From Acidipila sp. (GTDB taxonomy: Bacteria; Acidobacteriota; Terriglobia; Acidiferrales; UBA7541), in the NCBI GenBank assembly GCA_010365215.1, contig JAAFGT010000033.1:1-40478 (forward strand): a DNA stretch of 40,478 nt, written 5' to 3'. Both the position numbers and the translations under genes were made by a program. The notes beneath the pieces were generated by a model. It ran no database searches, was not told the origin of the DNA, and worked only from the letters and a program-made list of their open reading frames with translations. Below, piece after piece: positions 9,131-17,690 of this stretch. Each line of letters opens with the position of its first letter. Within the stretch, counting starts at the first letter, position 1.

Positions 9131-9892
9131 CTACAGGCTGCTGGTCCACACAACCGGGAATAAGGCATGATCCATCGGCGCTCCGGGGGGCAATGCGTCG
9201 GTGAGTCCGGGGAATTCCGGAGAAGTTTTCCAGCGGCGGGGCGCGTGACGGATGTCGTCGCCGAGGAAGCGCACGGAAAAGACGCGGCGGCGCTGGCTGC
9301 CGCTGACGCCACCGGCCGAGTGAAGCGTGAGCATATGAAAAGCGATCACGTCGCCGGGCTGAACTTCCCAGCCGCAAATGGGAAACGCCGCCCGATTGGC
9401 TTCGATGGCCGGCAAATCATTCAAACTGCCTTCGGGAAACCATTTCGCCTGATGATCCATGAACGAGCGCGGCATCAGCCACGGCCCGCGGTGCGAGCCG
9501 GCGATGAATTCCAGCGAAGATTCGCGCGCCACCGGGTCCACGGGAATCCACAGGCTGCAGTTCTGGAAGCCGTCGATGTTGTAATACGGCTGGTCCTGGT
9601 GCCAGGGAGTTTTCTGGCGCGTGCCGGGCTCCTTGGTGAGCATGTGGTCGTGATAGAGCCGCGCGGTTTTTGAGCGCATTAAACTTCCCGCCAGCGCCGC
9701 GGCGGGAGAATCAAAAATAAATTTCCGGTAGGCCTCATTTTCCTGCCAGTTGCAAAAATCCTCCAGAAACCAGCCCGGGTCGTCGGGACGGCTGGCCACT
9801 TTCGCGCGTGGCGAAGGATTTGCAATGTTGGCGTCGATTCCCGAGCGCAACAGTTCGATTTCTTGGGGCGTGAAAAACTGGCGGAAGCACAC
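9131..9892 (-). CDS. Phytanoyl-CoA dioxygenase family protein, N-terminus interrupted
   Basis: Fe(II)/2-oxoglutarate-dependent oxygenase of the PhyH family. The iron triad is visible in the 253-residue form: H98 and D100 (TPWHQDQPYY) and H191 (LTLHSAGG), with R201/R202 as likely 2-oxoglutarate anchors. The hydroxylated substrate cannot be predicted. The only legal start after the stop discussed here is the GTG at 9892 (MCFRQFF). However, the same frame upstream encodes DEVAAYQRDGAV, the normal start of this family, preceded by an in-frame TAA (9926-9928) and then MNRSIPAIG from an ATG at 9955. That ATG is 17 nt after the lptFG stop, the natural place for the gene start. The gene therefore looks full-length apart from one nonsense codon; it may be a recent pseudogene or carry a sequence error. 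Confidence 0.75.
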   Translation of the reverse strand: MCFRQFFTPQEIELLRSGIDANIANPSPRAKVASRPDDPGWFLEDFCNWQENEAYRKFIFDSPAAALAGSLMRSKTARLYHDHMLTKEPGTRQKTPWHQDQPYYNIDGFQNCSLWIPVDPVARESSLEFIAGSHRGPWLMPRSFMDHQAKWFPEGSLNDLPAIEANRAAFPICGWEVQPGDVIAFHMLTLHSAGGVSGSQRRRVFSVRFLGDDIRHAPRRWKTSPEFPGLTDALPPGAPMDHALFPVVWTSSL

Positions 9893-9955
9893 TGCGCCGT
9901 CGCGCTGGTAGGCGGCGACCTCGTCTTAGCCAATTGCAGGAATGGATCGATTCAT
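9893..9955 (-). pseudogene. Displaced 5' end of the PhyH gene with TAA
   Basis: Reading from the ATG at 9953-9955 gives MNRSIPAIG, then TAA (9926-9928), then DEVAAYQRDGAV running in frame into the PhyH body. One base change in the TAA would restore a continuous family-like N-terminus. Confidence 0.5.
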
Positions 9956-9972
9956 AGATGCCCGCGTTGAAC

Positions 9973-12291
9973 TTATGTGCGCATGCGCAGGAAGAAATAC
10001 ATCCCCGCAAAAGCGAAAATAAATGTAGGCGCCCACCCGGCCACCACCGGCGGCAGCTGCCCGATGGCCCCCAGCGCTTCGAACAGATTGGAGATGAGCC
10101 AGTAGAGAATGGTGATGGAGACGCCTAGCGCCAGGCCGCCCACCGCGCCGCGCGTGCCCACCAGAAACGCGAAGGGCACAGCCAGCAAAATAATAATCGG
10201 CGCGATCAGCGGGAAAGCGAATTTCTTGTGCCACTGCACGGAAAGCCGCGCCACGTCGAAGCCGGCGGTCTCCAGCTCGCGAATGTAGCGGCCCAGCTCG
10301 AGCCAGTTGAGCTGCGAGGAGGCGTGCACTTCGCGGTTGAAATAAGCGGGCGGCTCGGAAAGCTCGGAGAGCTCCAGCACTTTGAAGGGAATGTAATTCA
10401 CCACGCGGCTGCCTTCCAGGTCGCGCACCCAGCCCTGTTCCAAGACCCAGGCCTGCAGCTCGTCGGCCCAGCGCGCGCGTGTGGCGTAGACGCGGCGGCG
10501 CAGCTGAAATGTTTTCGGGTCCAGCTCAAAAACATTCAAGCCGCCGAAAAGATTGCGGTAGGCGTCGAACAGCTCGTAGTTGTAGAGCTTGGTATTTTCG
10601 CCAAAAATCCACTGGCGGCGCGGCTGAAAAAACGTGCGCGGCGGGCGCCCTTTGATCTGGTTGCGCAGCAGGTCCTGGCGCTGGTTGGCTTCGGGCAGAT
10701 AGGTGTCGTCGAGAATGAACATGCCCACGGCCAGCACCACTCCCGCCACCAGCAGCGGCACCGCCAGGCGGTAGAGGCTGACCCCGCTGGCCTTGAAGGC
10801 CACCACTTCGTTGTTTTTGGAAAGCACGCCAAGGGTCACCAGCACACCCACCAGCTCCGCCACCGGCAGCAGCTGATACACCAGAAACGGCGTCAGGTTC
10901 AGGAAATAGCTCAGCACGATGTGCGCGGGAATTTTGTTGCGGGAAATATCTTCGAGCAGCTCAAAAAACGTGAAGGTATGGAACAACAGAAGAAACCCCA
11001 GCAGAAAAAGCAGCGAGTAGGAGAAAAAAGATTCCAGCAGGTAGACGTCAATGAGCAGCGGAAATCCAAAGCTGTGGGCGATCCGCGAGGAAGATGGGGT
11101 GGCCGCGCGGAAGCCGGAGCGCATCTCGGCGGTGCCGCGGCGGCGCGCGCGCCAGGAAGCAAAGCGGCGGGAGGCGTCCTCAATCCAGCCAAAGAAGCGC
11201 GCGTCGCCGTGAATCGCGTCCATGTGCGGCACCAGCGCCAGCCCCACCGCGCCAGCCAGCAGGTTTGCCGCCCACATTCCCAGGAAGGGCGACACCGCGC
11301 CGCGGCGGGCGAGTCCCGCACCGTAAACAAACACCATGTAGTAAATAAAAATCATCAGCAGGGTGAGAATAAACCCCACGGCGCGGCCTCCGCGGTGCGG
11401 CCGTACGCCCAGCGACACGCCCAGCAGCGCAAACACCAGGCAGGCCACGGGGAAAGAGAGGCGGCGATGCAGCTCGAGGCGCGTCTCGCGCCGATGCGCG
11501 TTCGGGCCCCACAGCAACATGGCCAGCGGCTGCTCGGCCACGCTCAATTCGGTTTTTCGCTGGTGGCTGAGTTCGCTGATGGATATGGGCATATCGCTTT
11601 CCGCGAACGTGGAGACGGAGTAGCGGCCGGAATCGGTGCGGCTGTACTCGTGAGTGGTGCCATTCTTCAAATGGAACTGCAGCGTGCCCTGCGCCGGGTC
11701 GGGGATGACGATGGCCTCTTCGGCGAAGGTCAGCCGCGAGGTTTTCTCGCCGCTGGTTTGCGCCAGAAAGAGGCCGCGCCAGCGCGTGCTGGTGGCGTCG
11801 ACGTCCTGAACGTAAAGCACCATGCCGGGGAAATGCTCGTCGAAGACGCGCGGTTGAATCTGGAAAGAGGCCTGCCCCGCGGCGAGCTGCCCTTCGATCG
11901 CGTGAAATCGCGCCAGCGCCATTGGGCCGAGCACCAGCGTCATCAGGAGTGTGAGTACAGTGGTCAGCGCTGCGAGGCCGCCCACCGGAATCAGCAGGCG
12001 CCGCCGGTCGAAGCCGAGCGCTTGCAGCGCCACGAGCTCGCTATCCGCGGAGAGCCGCCCGAGGCCGATCAGCACGCCCACCAGCACGGCCATGGGCACG
12101 GTGAAAGTAAAAACCGCAGGGAGCGTGCACGCAAACAGCAGCGCCACCGTGGGGGCGTCCGCGGAGTGCCGCACCACCAGATCCATCAGCCGCACCAGTT
12201 GCGGAACGAAAAATACAAAGGTGAAGACGGCCAGCCCCAGCAGCGCGTAGGAGATGATCTCGCGGAAAATATAGCGATCAATGAGTCGCAT
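9973..12291 (-). CDS. lptFG: Fused LptF-LptG lipopolysaccharide export permease
   Basis: Inner-membrane permease of the Lpt ABC transporter that extracts lipopolysaccharide and hands it to the periplasmic Lpt bridge. Normally LptF and LptG are separate proteins of about 360 aa; here one 772-residue chain carries both. The first half (about 1-390) opens with LIDRYIFREIISYALLGLAV and has LptF features: six membrane segments around a periplasmic beta-jellyroll. After a short polar linker a second unit starts (IDVYLLESFFSYSLLFLLGF, about residue 412) with LptG-like motifs such as LSKNNEVVAFKASGVSLYRL and the final helices. The start is ATG at 12291; an adjacent TTG is possible. The start lies in a 13-bp tandem repeat that places three ATGs in three frames. 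LptB and LptC are not in the window. Confidence 0.88.
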   Translation of the reverse strand: MRLIDRYIFREIISYALLGLAVFTFVFFVPQLVRLMDLVVRHSADAPTVALLFACTLPAVFTFTVPMAVLVGVLIGLGRLSADSELVALQALGFDRRRLLIPVGGLAALTTVLTLLMTLVLGPMALARFHAIEGQLAAGQASFQIQPRVFDEHFPGMVLYVQDVDATSTRWRGLFLAQTSGEKTSRLTFAEEAIVIPDPAQGTLQFHLKNGTTHEYSRTDSGRYSVSTFAESDMPISISELSHQRKTELSVAEQPLAMLLWGPNAHRRETRLELHRRLSFPVACLVFALLGVSLGVRPHRGGRAVGFILTLLMIFIYYMVFVYGAGLARRGAVSPFLGMWAANLLAGAVGLALVPHMDAIHGDARFFGWIEDASRRFASWRARRRGTAEMRSGFRAATPSSSRIAHSFGFPLLIDVYLLESFFSYSLLFLLGFLLLFHTFTFFELLEDISRNKIPAHIVLSYFLNLTPFLVYQLLPVAELVGVLVTLGVLSKNNEVVAFKASGVSLYRLAVPLLVAGVVLAVGMFILDDTYLPEANQRQDLLRNQIKGRPPRTFFQPRRQWIFGENTKLYNYELFDAYRNLFGGLNVFELDPKTFQLRRRVYATRARWADELQAWVLEQGWVRDLEGSRVVNYIPFKVLELSELSEPPAYFNREVHASSQLNWLELGRYIRELETAGFDVARLSVQWHKKFAFPLIAPIIILLAVPFAFLVGTRGAVGGLALGVSITILYWLISNLFEALGAIGQLPPVVAGWAPTFIFAFAGMYFFLRMRT

Positions 12292-12317
12292 CAATGAGTC
12301 GCATCAAGGAGTCGCAT
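12289..12317 (-). repeat. 13-bp tandem repeat over the lptFG start
   Basis: On the minus strand, ATGCGACTC occurs three times at exact 13-bp intervals, with ATG at 12315-12317, 12302-12304 and 12289-12291. Because 13 is not a multiple of 3, the three ATGs lie in three different frames. Only the last opens lptFG; the two upstream ones give the 8-codon peptides MRLLDATH and MRLIDATH before a shared TGA. The array looks like a duplication of the start region. Confidence 0.7.
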
Positions 12318-12327
12318 AGACCGGCAG

Positions 12328-12350
12328 TTCTGCGGGAAATTCCCTCAGAA
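12328..12350. promoter_or_regulatory. Operator-like near-palindrome in the lptFG leader
   Basis: A 23-bp dyad in which 10 of 11 pairs match. The centre reads GGGAAATTCCC, with TTCTG and CAGAA on the outside. It lies between the candidate lptFG -10 element (12358-12363) and the start, inside the lptFG/GH57 divergent region. A dimeric repressor site is plausible; no specific regulator is identified. Confidence 0.45.
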
Positions 12351-12357
12351 CGCGTGT

Positions 12358-12366
12358 ATTCTATCA
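12358..12366 (-). promoter_or_regulatory. Candidate extended -10 promoter for lptFG
   Basis: On the minus strand the sequence reads TGATAGAAT, an extended -10 (TGn + TAGAAT), about 66 nt before the lptFG ATG. No good -35 is visible, as is usual for extended -10 promoters. Confidence 0.4.
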
Positions 12367-12444
12367 CGCTGCCCTACACCTGGCGGCGGTTCAACCAAGC
12401 TGCTGAGAATTGGAGATGATCACGGCCTTCATGATGACTCCGCG

Positions 12445-14682
12445 ATGACCCGCATCCACCTGCTGATTCTCTGGCACATGCACCAGCCGCAGTACCGCCA
12501 CCCCTCGTCCGGGCGCTACGTGCTGCCATGGACGCGCCTGCACGCGCTCAAGGATTACTACGGCATGGTCAAGCTGGTGGAGGAATTTCCCAGCCTGCGC
12601 ATGACTTTCAACATAGTGCCGGCGCTGGGCCAGCAGCTCGAGGAATACGCTTCCGGAAAATTTCGCGAGTCCTGGTTCGAAACGGCGTTTACGCTGGCGG
12701 AAAATCTGAACGCCGAGCAGAAAGCGGAAATCCTGCTGCGCGCCTTTCAGGTGAATCACGAAACGCTGATGGCGCGCTGGCCGCGCTTCGTGGAGCTCTA
12801 CCAGCAGATGCGCGCGCACGGCGACGAGGCCGCGGCCTCGTTCAGCCTCAACGACTGGCGCGACCTGCAGACGCTCTCGCAACTGGCGTGGATGGACGAA
12901 GAATATCTGGCGCACGATCCGGTGGTCAGCGAAATCTCCGCGCGCGGCAGGAATTTTACCGAGGAAAATAAAGCGGCGCTGCGCTTGAAGCAGCTCGAAC
13001 TGCTGGCCCGCGTGCTGCCCGAGTACCGCCGCGCAGCGGATCGCGGGCAGATCGAAATCTCCACCACGCCGTTTTACCATCCCATCCTGCCGCTGCTGTG
13101 CGATAGCGACGTGGCGCGCGAGTCCAACGGCCGCTCACCGCTGCTGCAGCCGCCGTTCCGGCATCCCGAGGACGCCCGCGAGCAACTGCTGCGCGCGCGC
13201 GCCTGGCACGAAAAGACTTTCGGCCGCGCGCCGGTGGGACTGTGGCCTTCGGAAGGCTCGGTGTCCGACCAGGCGCTGGAAATTGCCGCGGAGTTGGGCT
13301 TCCGCTGGTTTGCCTCGGACGAAGGCGTGCTCGGGCGCACCATCTCCGCGGGCTTTGGCCGCGACAGCTCGGGCATTCCCGACAATCTCGAGAAGCTGTA
13401 TTCGCCGTGGCGGCTCGAGTTCGGAAAAGCTCCGGGCGCCGCCGGCGCAGCGGAGCTCCCAGCCGCGCGGTCTATCGTGGGCTTCTTTCGCGATCACTAC
13501 ATGTCCGACCTGGTGGGTTTCGTCTACAGCCGCATGAACCAGCCCGCCGCCGCGAGCGACCTGCACCGGCGCATTCGCGCCATCGCCGAGCGAGCCAACT
13601 CGCCTAAGCCGCTGCTGGTACCGATTATTCTCGACGGCGAAAACGCCTGGGAATATTTTCAAGCCGGCGGGCGCGAGTTTTTGCGGCACTTTTATCGCCT
13701 CATCGCCAACGATGCGGATATCCGCACGGTGACGGCGTCGGAAGCAGCCGACGAAGCGGCGGCAGCACCGCACGCCGCGCCAGCGGTCAGCCACCTGGTG
13801 CCGGGGTCGTGGATCCAGGCGAATTTCGATGTGTGGGCCGGCGACGCCGAAGACCTCCGCGCCTGGGAGCTGCTGCGCGATGCCCGCGAAGCCTACGCCA
13901 GGCTTTTGCGTTCACAGCAGCAAGGCAATGCCGGGGCTCCGTCCGCGGAAAATCTGGCCGCGGCGTACGAATCGCTGCTGGCCGCGGAGGGCAGCGACTG
14001 GTGCTGGTGGTATGGCCCGGAGCACAGCTCGGCGAACGACGCGGAATTCGACGCGCTTTACCGCGCGCACCTCACCGAAGTGTACGTGGCGCTGGGCATG
14101 CAGACGCCGGAGACGCTGGCGCAGCCGGTGAAGCGCGCGCCGGAACACGCGCTGGTGGTGCCGCCGTCGGAATATCTCCAGGTGAAAGTGGATGGCCGCG
14201 AGAGTTCCTATTTCGAATGGCTGGGCGCGGGACTCTATTCTCCCGAGCGTCACGGCGGCGCCATGCACGGTCGCGCGTACTACCTGCACGAGGTGCGCTA
14301 CGGGTTCGATGAAGAAAATCTTTTCGTGCGCGTGGATGCCTTGCCCGGGGCGCTTGAGGAGCTGCACGAATTTGAATTCCACCTGAGGATAAAAGCTCAC
14401 GAGGATCTGCTGGTGATCGCGCAAATTAAAGATCGTGCCGTGGTGAACGTTTCCGCGGAGCGCGACAACATGTGCCTGCTCGATAGCGCTGGCCGGGTGG
14501 CCGCGGCCTACGCGAATATTCTGGAAGTAAGAATTTCCCGCGCGCTCCTGCCGGGCCGCCCGCAAAACTCCCTGGCCATCGGCGTAGGGCTCTGGCATGG
14601 CGGCCTTCCGGTGGATGTGCTGCCCGCCGAAGGCGCTTTCACCATAGCGCTTGGTACGGAATGTTTTGCCTGGGCCAACTGA
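12445..14682 (+). CDS. Glycoside hydrolase family 57 protein
   Basis: Retaining alpha-glucan-active enzyme of GH57, which contains amylopullulanases, alpha-amylases, 4-alpha-glucanotransferases and branching enzymes. All main conserved regions are visible: WHMHQPQY (10-17); GQIEISTTPFYHPILPL (201-217); GLWPSEGSVSD (265-275) with the likely nucleophile E270; and IILDGENAWEYF (394-405) with the likely acid/base D397. FFRDHYMSDLVGF (347-359) matches the amylopullulanase-like branch. A C-terminal beta-rich domain (about 565-745) ends the protein. No signal peptide is present, so it probably acts on intracellular glycogen or maltodextrins. The 745-residue length fits the family. It is divergent from lptFG, and its ATG at 12445 has only a weak ribosome-binding site. 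The exact activity cannot be called. Confidence 0.88.
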   Translation: MTRIHLLILWHMHQPQYRHPSSGRYVLPWTRLHALKDYYGMVKLVEEFPSLRMTFNIVPALGQQLEEYASGKFRESWFETAFTLAENLNAEQKAEILLRAFQVNHETLMARWPRFVELYQQMRAHGDEAAASFSLNDWRDLQTLSQLAWMDEEYLAHDPVVSEISARGRNFTEENKAALRLKQLELLARVLPEYRRAADRGQIEISTTPFYHPILPLLCDSDVARESNGRSPLLQPPFRHPEDAREQLLRARAWHEKTFGRAPVGLWPSEGSVSDQALEIAAELGFRWFASDEGVLGRTISAGFGRDSSGIPDNLEKLYSPWRLEFGKAPGAAGAAELPAARSIVGFFRDHYMSDLVGFVYSRMNQPAAASDLHRRIRAIAERANSPKPLLVPIILDGENAWEYFQAGGREFLRHFYRLIANDADIRTVTASEAADEAAAAPHAAPAVSHLVPGSWIQANFDVWAGDAEDLRAWELLRDAREAYARLLRSQQQGNAGAPSAENLAAAYESLLAAEGSDWCWWYGPEHSSANDAEFDALYRAHLTEVYVALGMQTPETLAQPVKRAPEHALVVPPSEYLQVKVDGRESSYFEWLGAGLYSPERHGGAMHGRAYYLHEVRYGFDEENLFVRVDALPGALEELHEFEFHLRIKAHEDLLVIAQIKDRAVVNVSAERDNMCLLDSAGRVAAAYANILEVRISRALLPGRPQNSLAIGVGLWHGGLPVDVLPAEGAFTIALGTECFAWAN

Positions 14683-14683
14683 A

Positions 14684-14695
14684 GGCGGCGCCGCC
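14684..14695. repeat. GC-rich palindrome after the GH57 gene
   Basis: GGCGGCGCCGCC, a perfect 12-bp palindrome two nt after the GH57 stop. No T-run follows, so it is at most a weak pause or rho-dependent termination aid. Confidence 0.3.
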
Positions 14696-14697
14696 GG

Positions 14698-14726
14698 TCA
14701 GCGATTGACAGTTCAGCGATTGACAG
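14698..14726 (+). promoter_or_regulatory. 15-bp tandem repeat carrying two TTGACA boxes
   Basis: TCAGCGATTGACAG occurs at 14698-14711 and 14713-14726 (15-bp period). Each copy contains a perfect -35 hexamer TTGACA (14705-14710 and 14720-14725). From the second, an 18-nt spacer leads to TATCGT, a 4/6 match to a -10. This is a reasonable promoter for the TonB-receptor/amidase pair. The doubled unit could also be a regulator site. Confidence 0.45.
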
Positions 14727-14783
14727 ATCAGCCCGTGCCGCCGTATCGTTCGCGCAGAGTTCTATCAACCTTTACGGGGGCAT

Positions 14784-14814
14784 GCCACTGGTCTCGGAAA
14801 TGATTCCCAGTGGC
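14784..14814 (+). promoter_or_regulatory. Hairpin in the TonB-receptor leader
   Basis: GCCACTGG (14784-14791) pairs with CCAGTGGC (14807-14814) around a 15-nt loop, ending 17 nt before the receptor ATG. It may shape the leader mRNA near the ribosome-binding site. No known riboswitch was recognised. Confidence 0.35.
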
Positions 14815-14831
14815 TGGGAGTGTAGCCAATT

Positions 14832-17675
14832 ATGAGTAAACCAACGGCGACCGCTTTGGTGTGCGGCTTGGCGCTATTTCTCATGGTCAGCCAGGCGCGC
14901 GCGCAAGTGGTAACAGCGAATCTACAGGGTGTGGTGACGGATGGCACCGGCGGCGTGGTGCCCGATGCCGCAGTGAGCGCCCTGAACATCGATACGGGCG
15001 TGGCCCGCGAGACGCTGACCAACGGCGAAGGCTTCTACCGTTTTAATTTACTGCCGCGAGGATCTTACGAAGTGCGCGCGGCGAAGTCCGGCTTTGTCAC
15101 CGGGCGCGTGCAGGGTGTCGCACTGGCGGTGGGAGAGACCATCAACGCCAACATGACTCTGCAAGTGGGAGCGCAATCAGAAAAAGTTACGGTGATGGCA
15201 GACGCCGCCCAGGTGGAAACTTCAAATTCGCAGGTGCAGGGCCTGGTGCAGCAGGTGCAGATCGAGAATCTGCCCATCAATGACCGCAATTTCCAGTCGC
15301 TGGCCGACTTCATTCCCGGCGCGGCGCCCGCGCCATCTTACGACCCGACCAAGCGCCTCTACGGCGGCGTGGTTTCGGGCGGGGCTACGGCGCGAAGCTC
15401 GGGCATCAGCATCGATGGCGGAAATTTTAACGACAACATCGTCGGCGGGCCGGTCGGTCTGGTGCCGGAGGACGCCATTCAGGAATTTCAGGTGGCCACC
15501 AATCAGTTTTCAGCGGAATACGGCCATTCGTCGGGGCCGTTTATCAACGTGGTTACAAAATCCGGCACCAACCTGGTGCACGGAAGCGCGTTCTTGCTTT
15601 ACCGCCACAAAAATCTGCAGGCGCGCGGATTTTTCGAACCCACCAAGCCGGATTTCAACCGCGAGCAGTTCGGCGCCGCGCTGGGCGGGCCCATCGTCTT
15701 GGATAAGACGTTTGGATTTTTTGCCTTCGAGCGCAACCGCCAGCAGAAATCGCAGACCGTCAATACCGCGGGAATCTTTCCCCAGTTCGAGGGCTCCTTC
15801 GCCGCGCCCCTGCGCGACCTGCTGATGGTGGCCAAGCTCGATCATCATTTCAACGCCGCGCACTCGGTGAGCCTGCGCGCGACTTTCCAACGCAACAGCT
15901 CCAAAGAGGGATTGCTGAAGGATCCCAATATCTCCGTGGGAGGGCCGCCCACGGGAAGCGCGTTCCAGGTCGCCACCAATGAGGATATTTCCTGGCAGGG
16001 CATGCACACCTGGGTGATGTCCGTGCGCACTCTCAATCAGTTCACCGTGCAATTTAACCGCTTCATCAATGAGCTGGCTCCCACCACTTTAGGCATTGAC
16101 CTGCGGTTTCCCTCCGTGGTGGTGGGACAAAACGCTTCCACGCCGCAGGGCGTGCAGCAGGATCGTTTGCAACTGCGCGACGACCTTTCCACGCAGAAGC
16201 AGTGGCACGGCACGCATAATTTTAAATTTGGCACGGATCTCAACCCGCGAATCAAATATAATTCGCTGTTCGACTTGTTCAAGACGCCTACCTTCGTTTT
16301 CAACACCGACGTTCCCACGCTGACCTGTTCTTCTCCGGTCACCTGCAATAACAACCTGCCACCGGGATCGCCCAACCCCATCGCTTTCGCGCTCAGGGCC
16401 ACCGGCTCCACGCGCGAAGAAGGCACCACGGTGTGGCAGATGGCCTATTACGCGCAAGACGATTGGAGATTGACCAGCCGCCTGGTGATCAATCTGGGCC
16501 TGCGGTATGAATATGAGAGTGGATTCGTCAATGCGGGCTTTCATCACCCGCTCGAAGGCAGCGCCCCCTTCTTCAACAGCCGCACGCGCAAGACCGACAA
16601 AACCGATTTCGGCCCGCGGGTGGGATTTGCCTACGACCTCACCGGAAAGAGCAAGACGGTGATCCGCGGCGGTTGGGGAATTTATTACGATTCAACTCCC
16701 TGGGAAATTTCCTACATCGACCGCACTTTCAACGGCGTGAAATATTTGATCGCCGGATATGGGCCTTCGCAGCCGGATATCAACGACCCCGCATTTTCCA
16801 GTCCTGTGCCGCCGGGCGGCAACGCCATCAACGGCCCGGTCAAAACTCCCTATACCGAGCAGGCGTCGATCGGGATCAGCCAGGAACTGCCCTGGCGCAT
16901 GGTCCTCGATGCGTCCTATCTGCATATTCTGGGACTGCATGGCTGGATGTCCCGCGAATTGAATCCTGCCGGTAAGGATGCGCTGGGAAATCCCACGCCG
17001 CCTCCATTTCCCGCGCTGGGATCGTTTGTCAGTTTTGAATCGATGAACATCAGCCACTACAACGCGCTGCAGGTGAGCGTGCGAAAAAATCTGGATGAAC
17101 ATATTCAATTTCAACTGGCCTACACGTTGTCCAAGGCGGTCAGCCTCTCCGATGATATTTTCGAACCCGGCGTGCCGCAGGACAGCAACAACCTGTTCGC
17201 CGATAAAGGCCCCACGCTGCGCGATGCGCGCCACCGCTTTGTGTGGAGCGGAATCGTTAAATTGCCCTTCGGGTTTGAGACTTCCAACATCGTCGCGTTG
17301 CAGTCGGGGCGCCCCTACAACATAACTACCGGTACTGACGATAACGGGGATGGCCACGTGAAAGACCGTCCCGCGGGGGTGGGCCGCAATGCCGGCCGCG
17401 CGGCGGCCACGGTTATTTGGGACACCCGTCTCTCCCGCCCCATTAAGATCGGCGAGCGTGTCCGCATCATTCCAACCATTGATATGTTTAACGTGCCCAA
17501 CCATCCCAATTTCGACGCCGAGTCCTATATCGGCACGCTCAATGCCGGATGCCCGTCGAATTCGACTCCGGCGACCTGCGGCGGGTTGCAGAATCCCGGC
17601 TCAGCCTTTGGCAAGCCGACGGATATAATTTCGCCGCCCCGCCAGTTGCAATTGGGCGTGCGCATAACTTTTTAG
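14832..17675 (+). CDS. Oar-like TonB-dependent receptor with carboxypeptidase-regulatory-like domain
   Basis: Outer-membrane TonB-dependent transporter of the large Oar-like type abundant in Acidobacteriota. It begins with a signal peptide (MSKPTATALVCGLALFLMVS, cleavage near QARA-Q, residue 25). A carboxypeptidase-regulatory-like beta-sandwich follows (about 28-115: LQGVVTDGTGGVVPDAAVSA, GEGFYRFNLLPRGSYEV). Next are a plug domain (about 120-235, with EDAIQEFQVATNQFSAEYG and NVVTKSGTNLVHGS) and a long beta-barrel to the C-terminus, ending LQLGVRITF with the terminal Phe typical of outer-membrane barrels. At 947 aa it is at the short end for this group. The substrate is unknown; in this phylum such receptors are presumed to import oligosaccharides or peptides. 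The amidase gene follows after 15 nt, so the two are probably one operon. Confidence 0.9.
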   Translation: MSKPTATALVCGLALFLMVSQARAQVVTANLQGVVTDGTGGVVPDAAVSALNIDTGVARETLTNGEGFYRFNLLPRGSYEVRAAKSGFVTGRVQGVALAVGETINANMTLQVGAQSEKVTVMADAAQVETSNSQVQGLVQQVQIENLPINDRNFQSLADFIPGAAPAPSYDPTKRLYGGVVSGGATARSSGISIDGGNFNDNIVGGPVGLVPEDAIQEFQVATNQFSAEYGHSSGPFINVVTKSGTNLVHGSAFLLYRHKNLQARGFFEPTKPDFNREQFGAALGGPIVLDKTFGFFAFERNRQQKSQTVNTAGIFPQFEGSFAAPLRDLLMVAKLDHHFNAAHSVSLRATFQRNSSKEGLLKDPNISVGGPPTGSAFQVATNEDISWQGMHTWVMSVRTLNQFTVQFNRFINELAPTTLGIDLRFPSVVVGQNASTPQGVQQDRLQLRDDLSTQKQWHGTHNFKFGTDLNPRIKYNSLFDLFKTPTFVFNTDVPTLTCSSPVTCNNNLPPGSPNPIAFALRATGSTREEGTTVWQMAYYAQDDWRLTSRLVINLGLRYEYESGFVNAGFHHPLEGSAPFFNSRTRKTDKTDFGPRVGFAYDLTGKSKTVIRGGWGIYYDSTPWEISYIDRTFNGVKYLIAGYGPSQPDINDPAFSSPVPPGGNAINGPVKTPYTEQASIGISQELPWRMVLDASYLHILGLHGWMSRELNPAGKDALGNPTPPPFPALGSFVSFESMNISHYNALQVSVRKNLDEHIQFQLAYTLSKAVSLSDDIFEPGVPQDSNNLFADKGPTLRDARHRFVWSGIVKLPFGFETSNIVALQSGRPYNITTGTDDNGDGHVKDRPAGVGRNAGRAAATVIWDTRLSRPIKIGERVRIIPTIDMFNVPNHPNFDAESYIGTLNAGCPSNSTPATCGGLQNPGSAFGKPTDIISPPRQLQLGVRITF

Positions 17676-17690
17676 GACTGAAGGAGAGCC

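Noticed and set aside
10228-12297. 689-codon open frame on the plus strand opposite lptFG
   Set aside because: The translation is rich in His, Gln, Arg and Gly with no domain; it mirrors the GC-rich third positions of the real gene.
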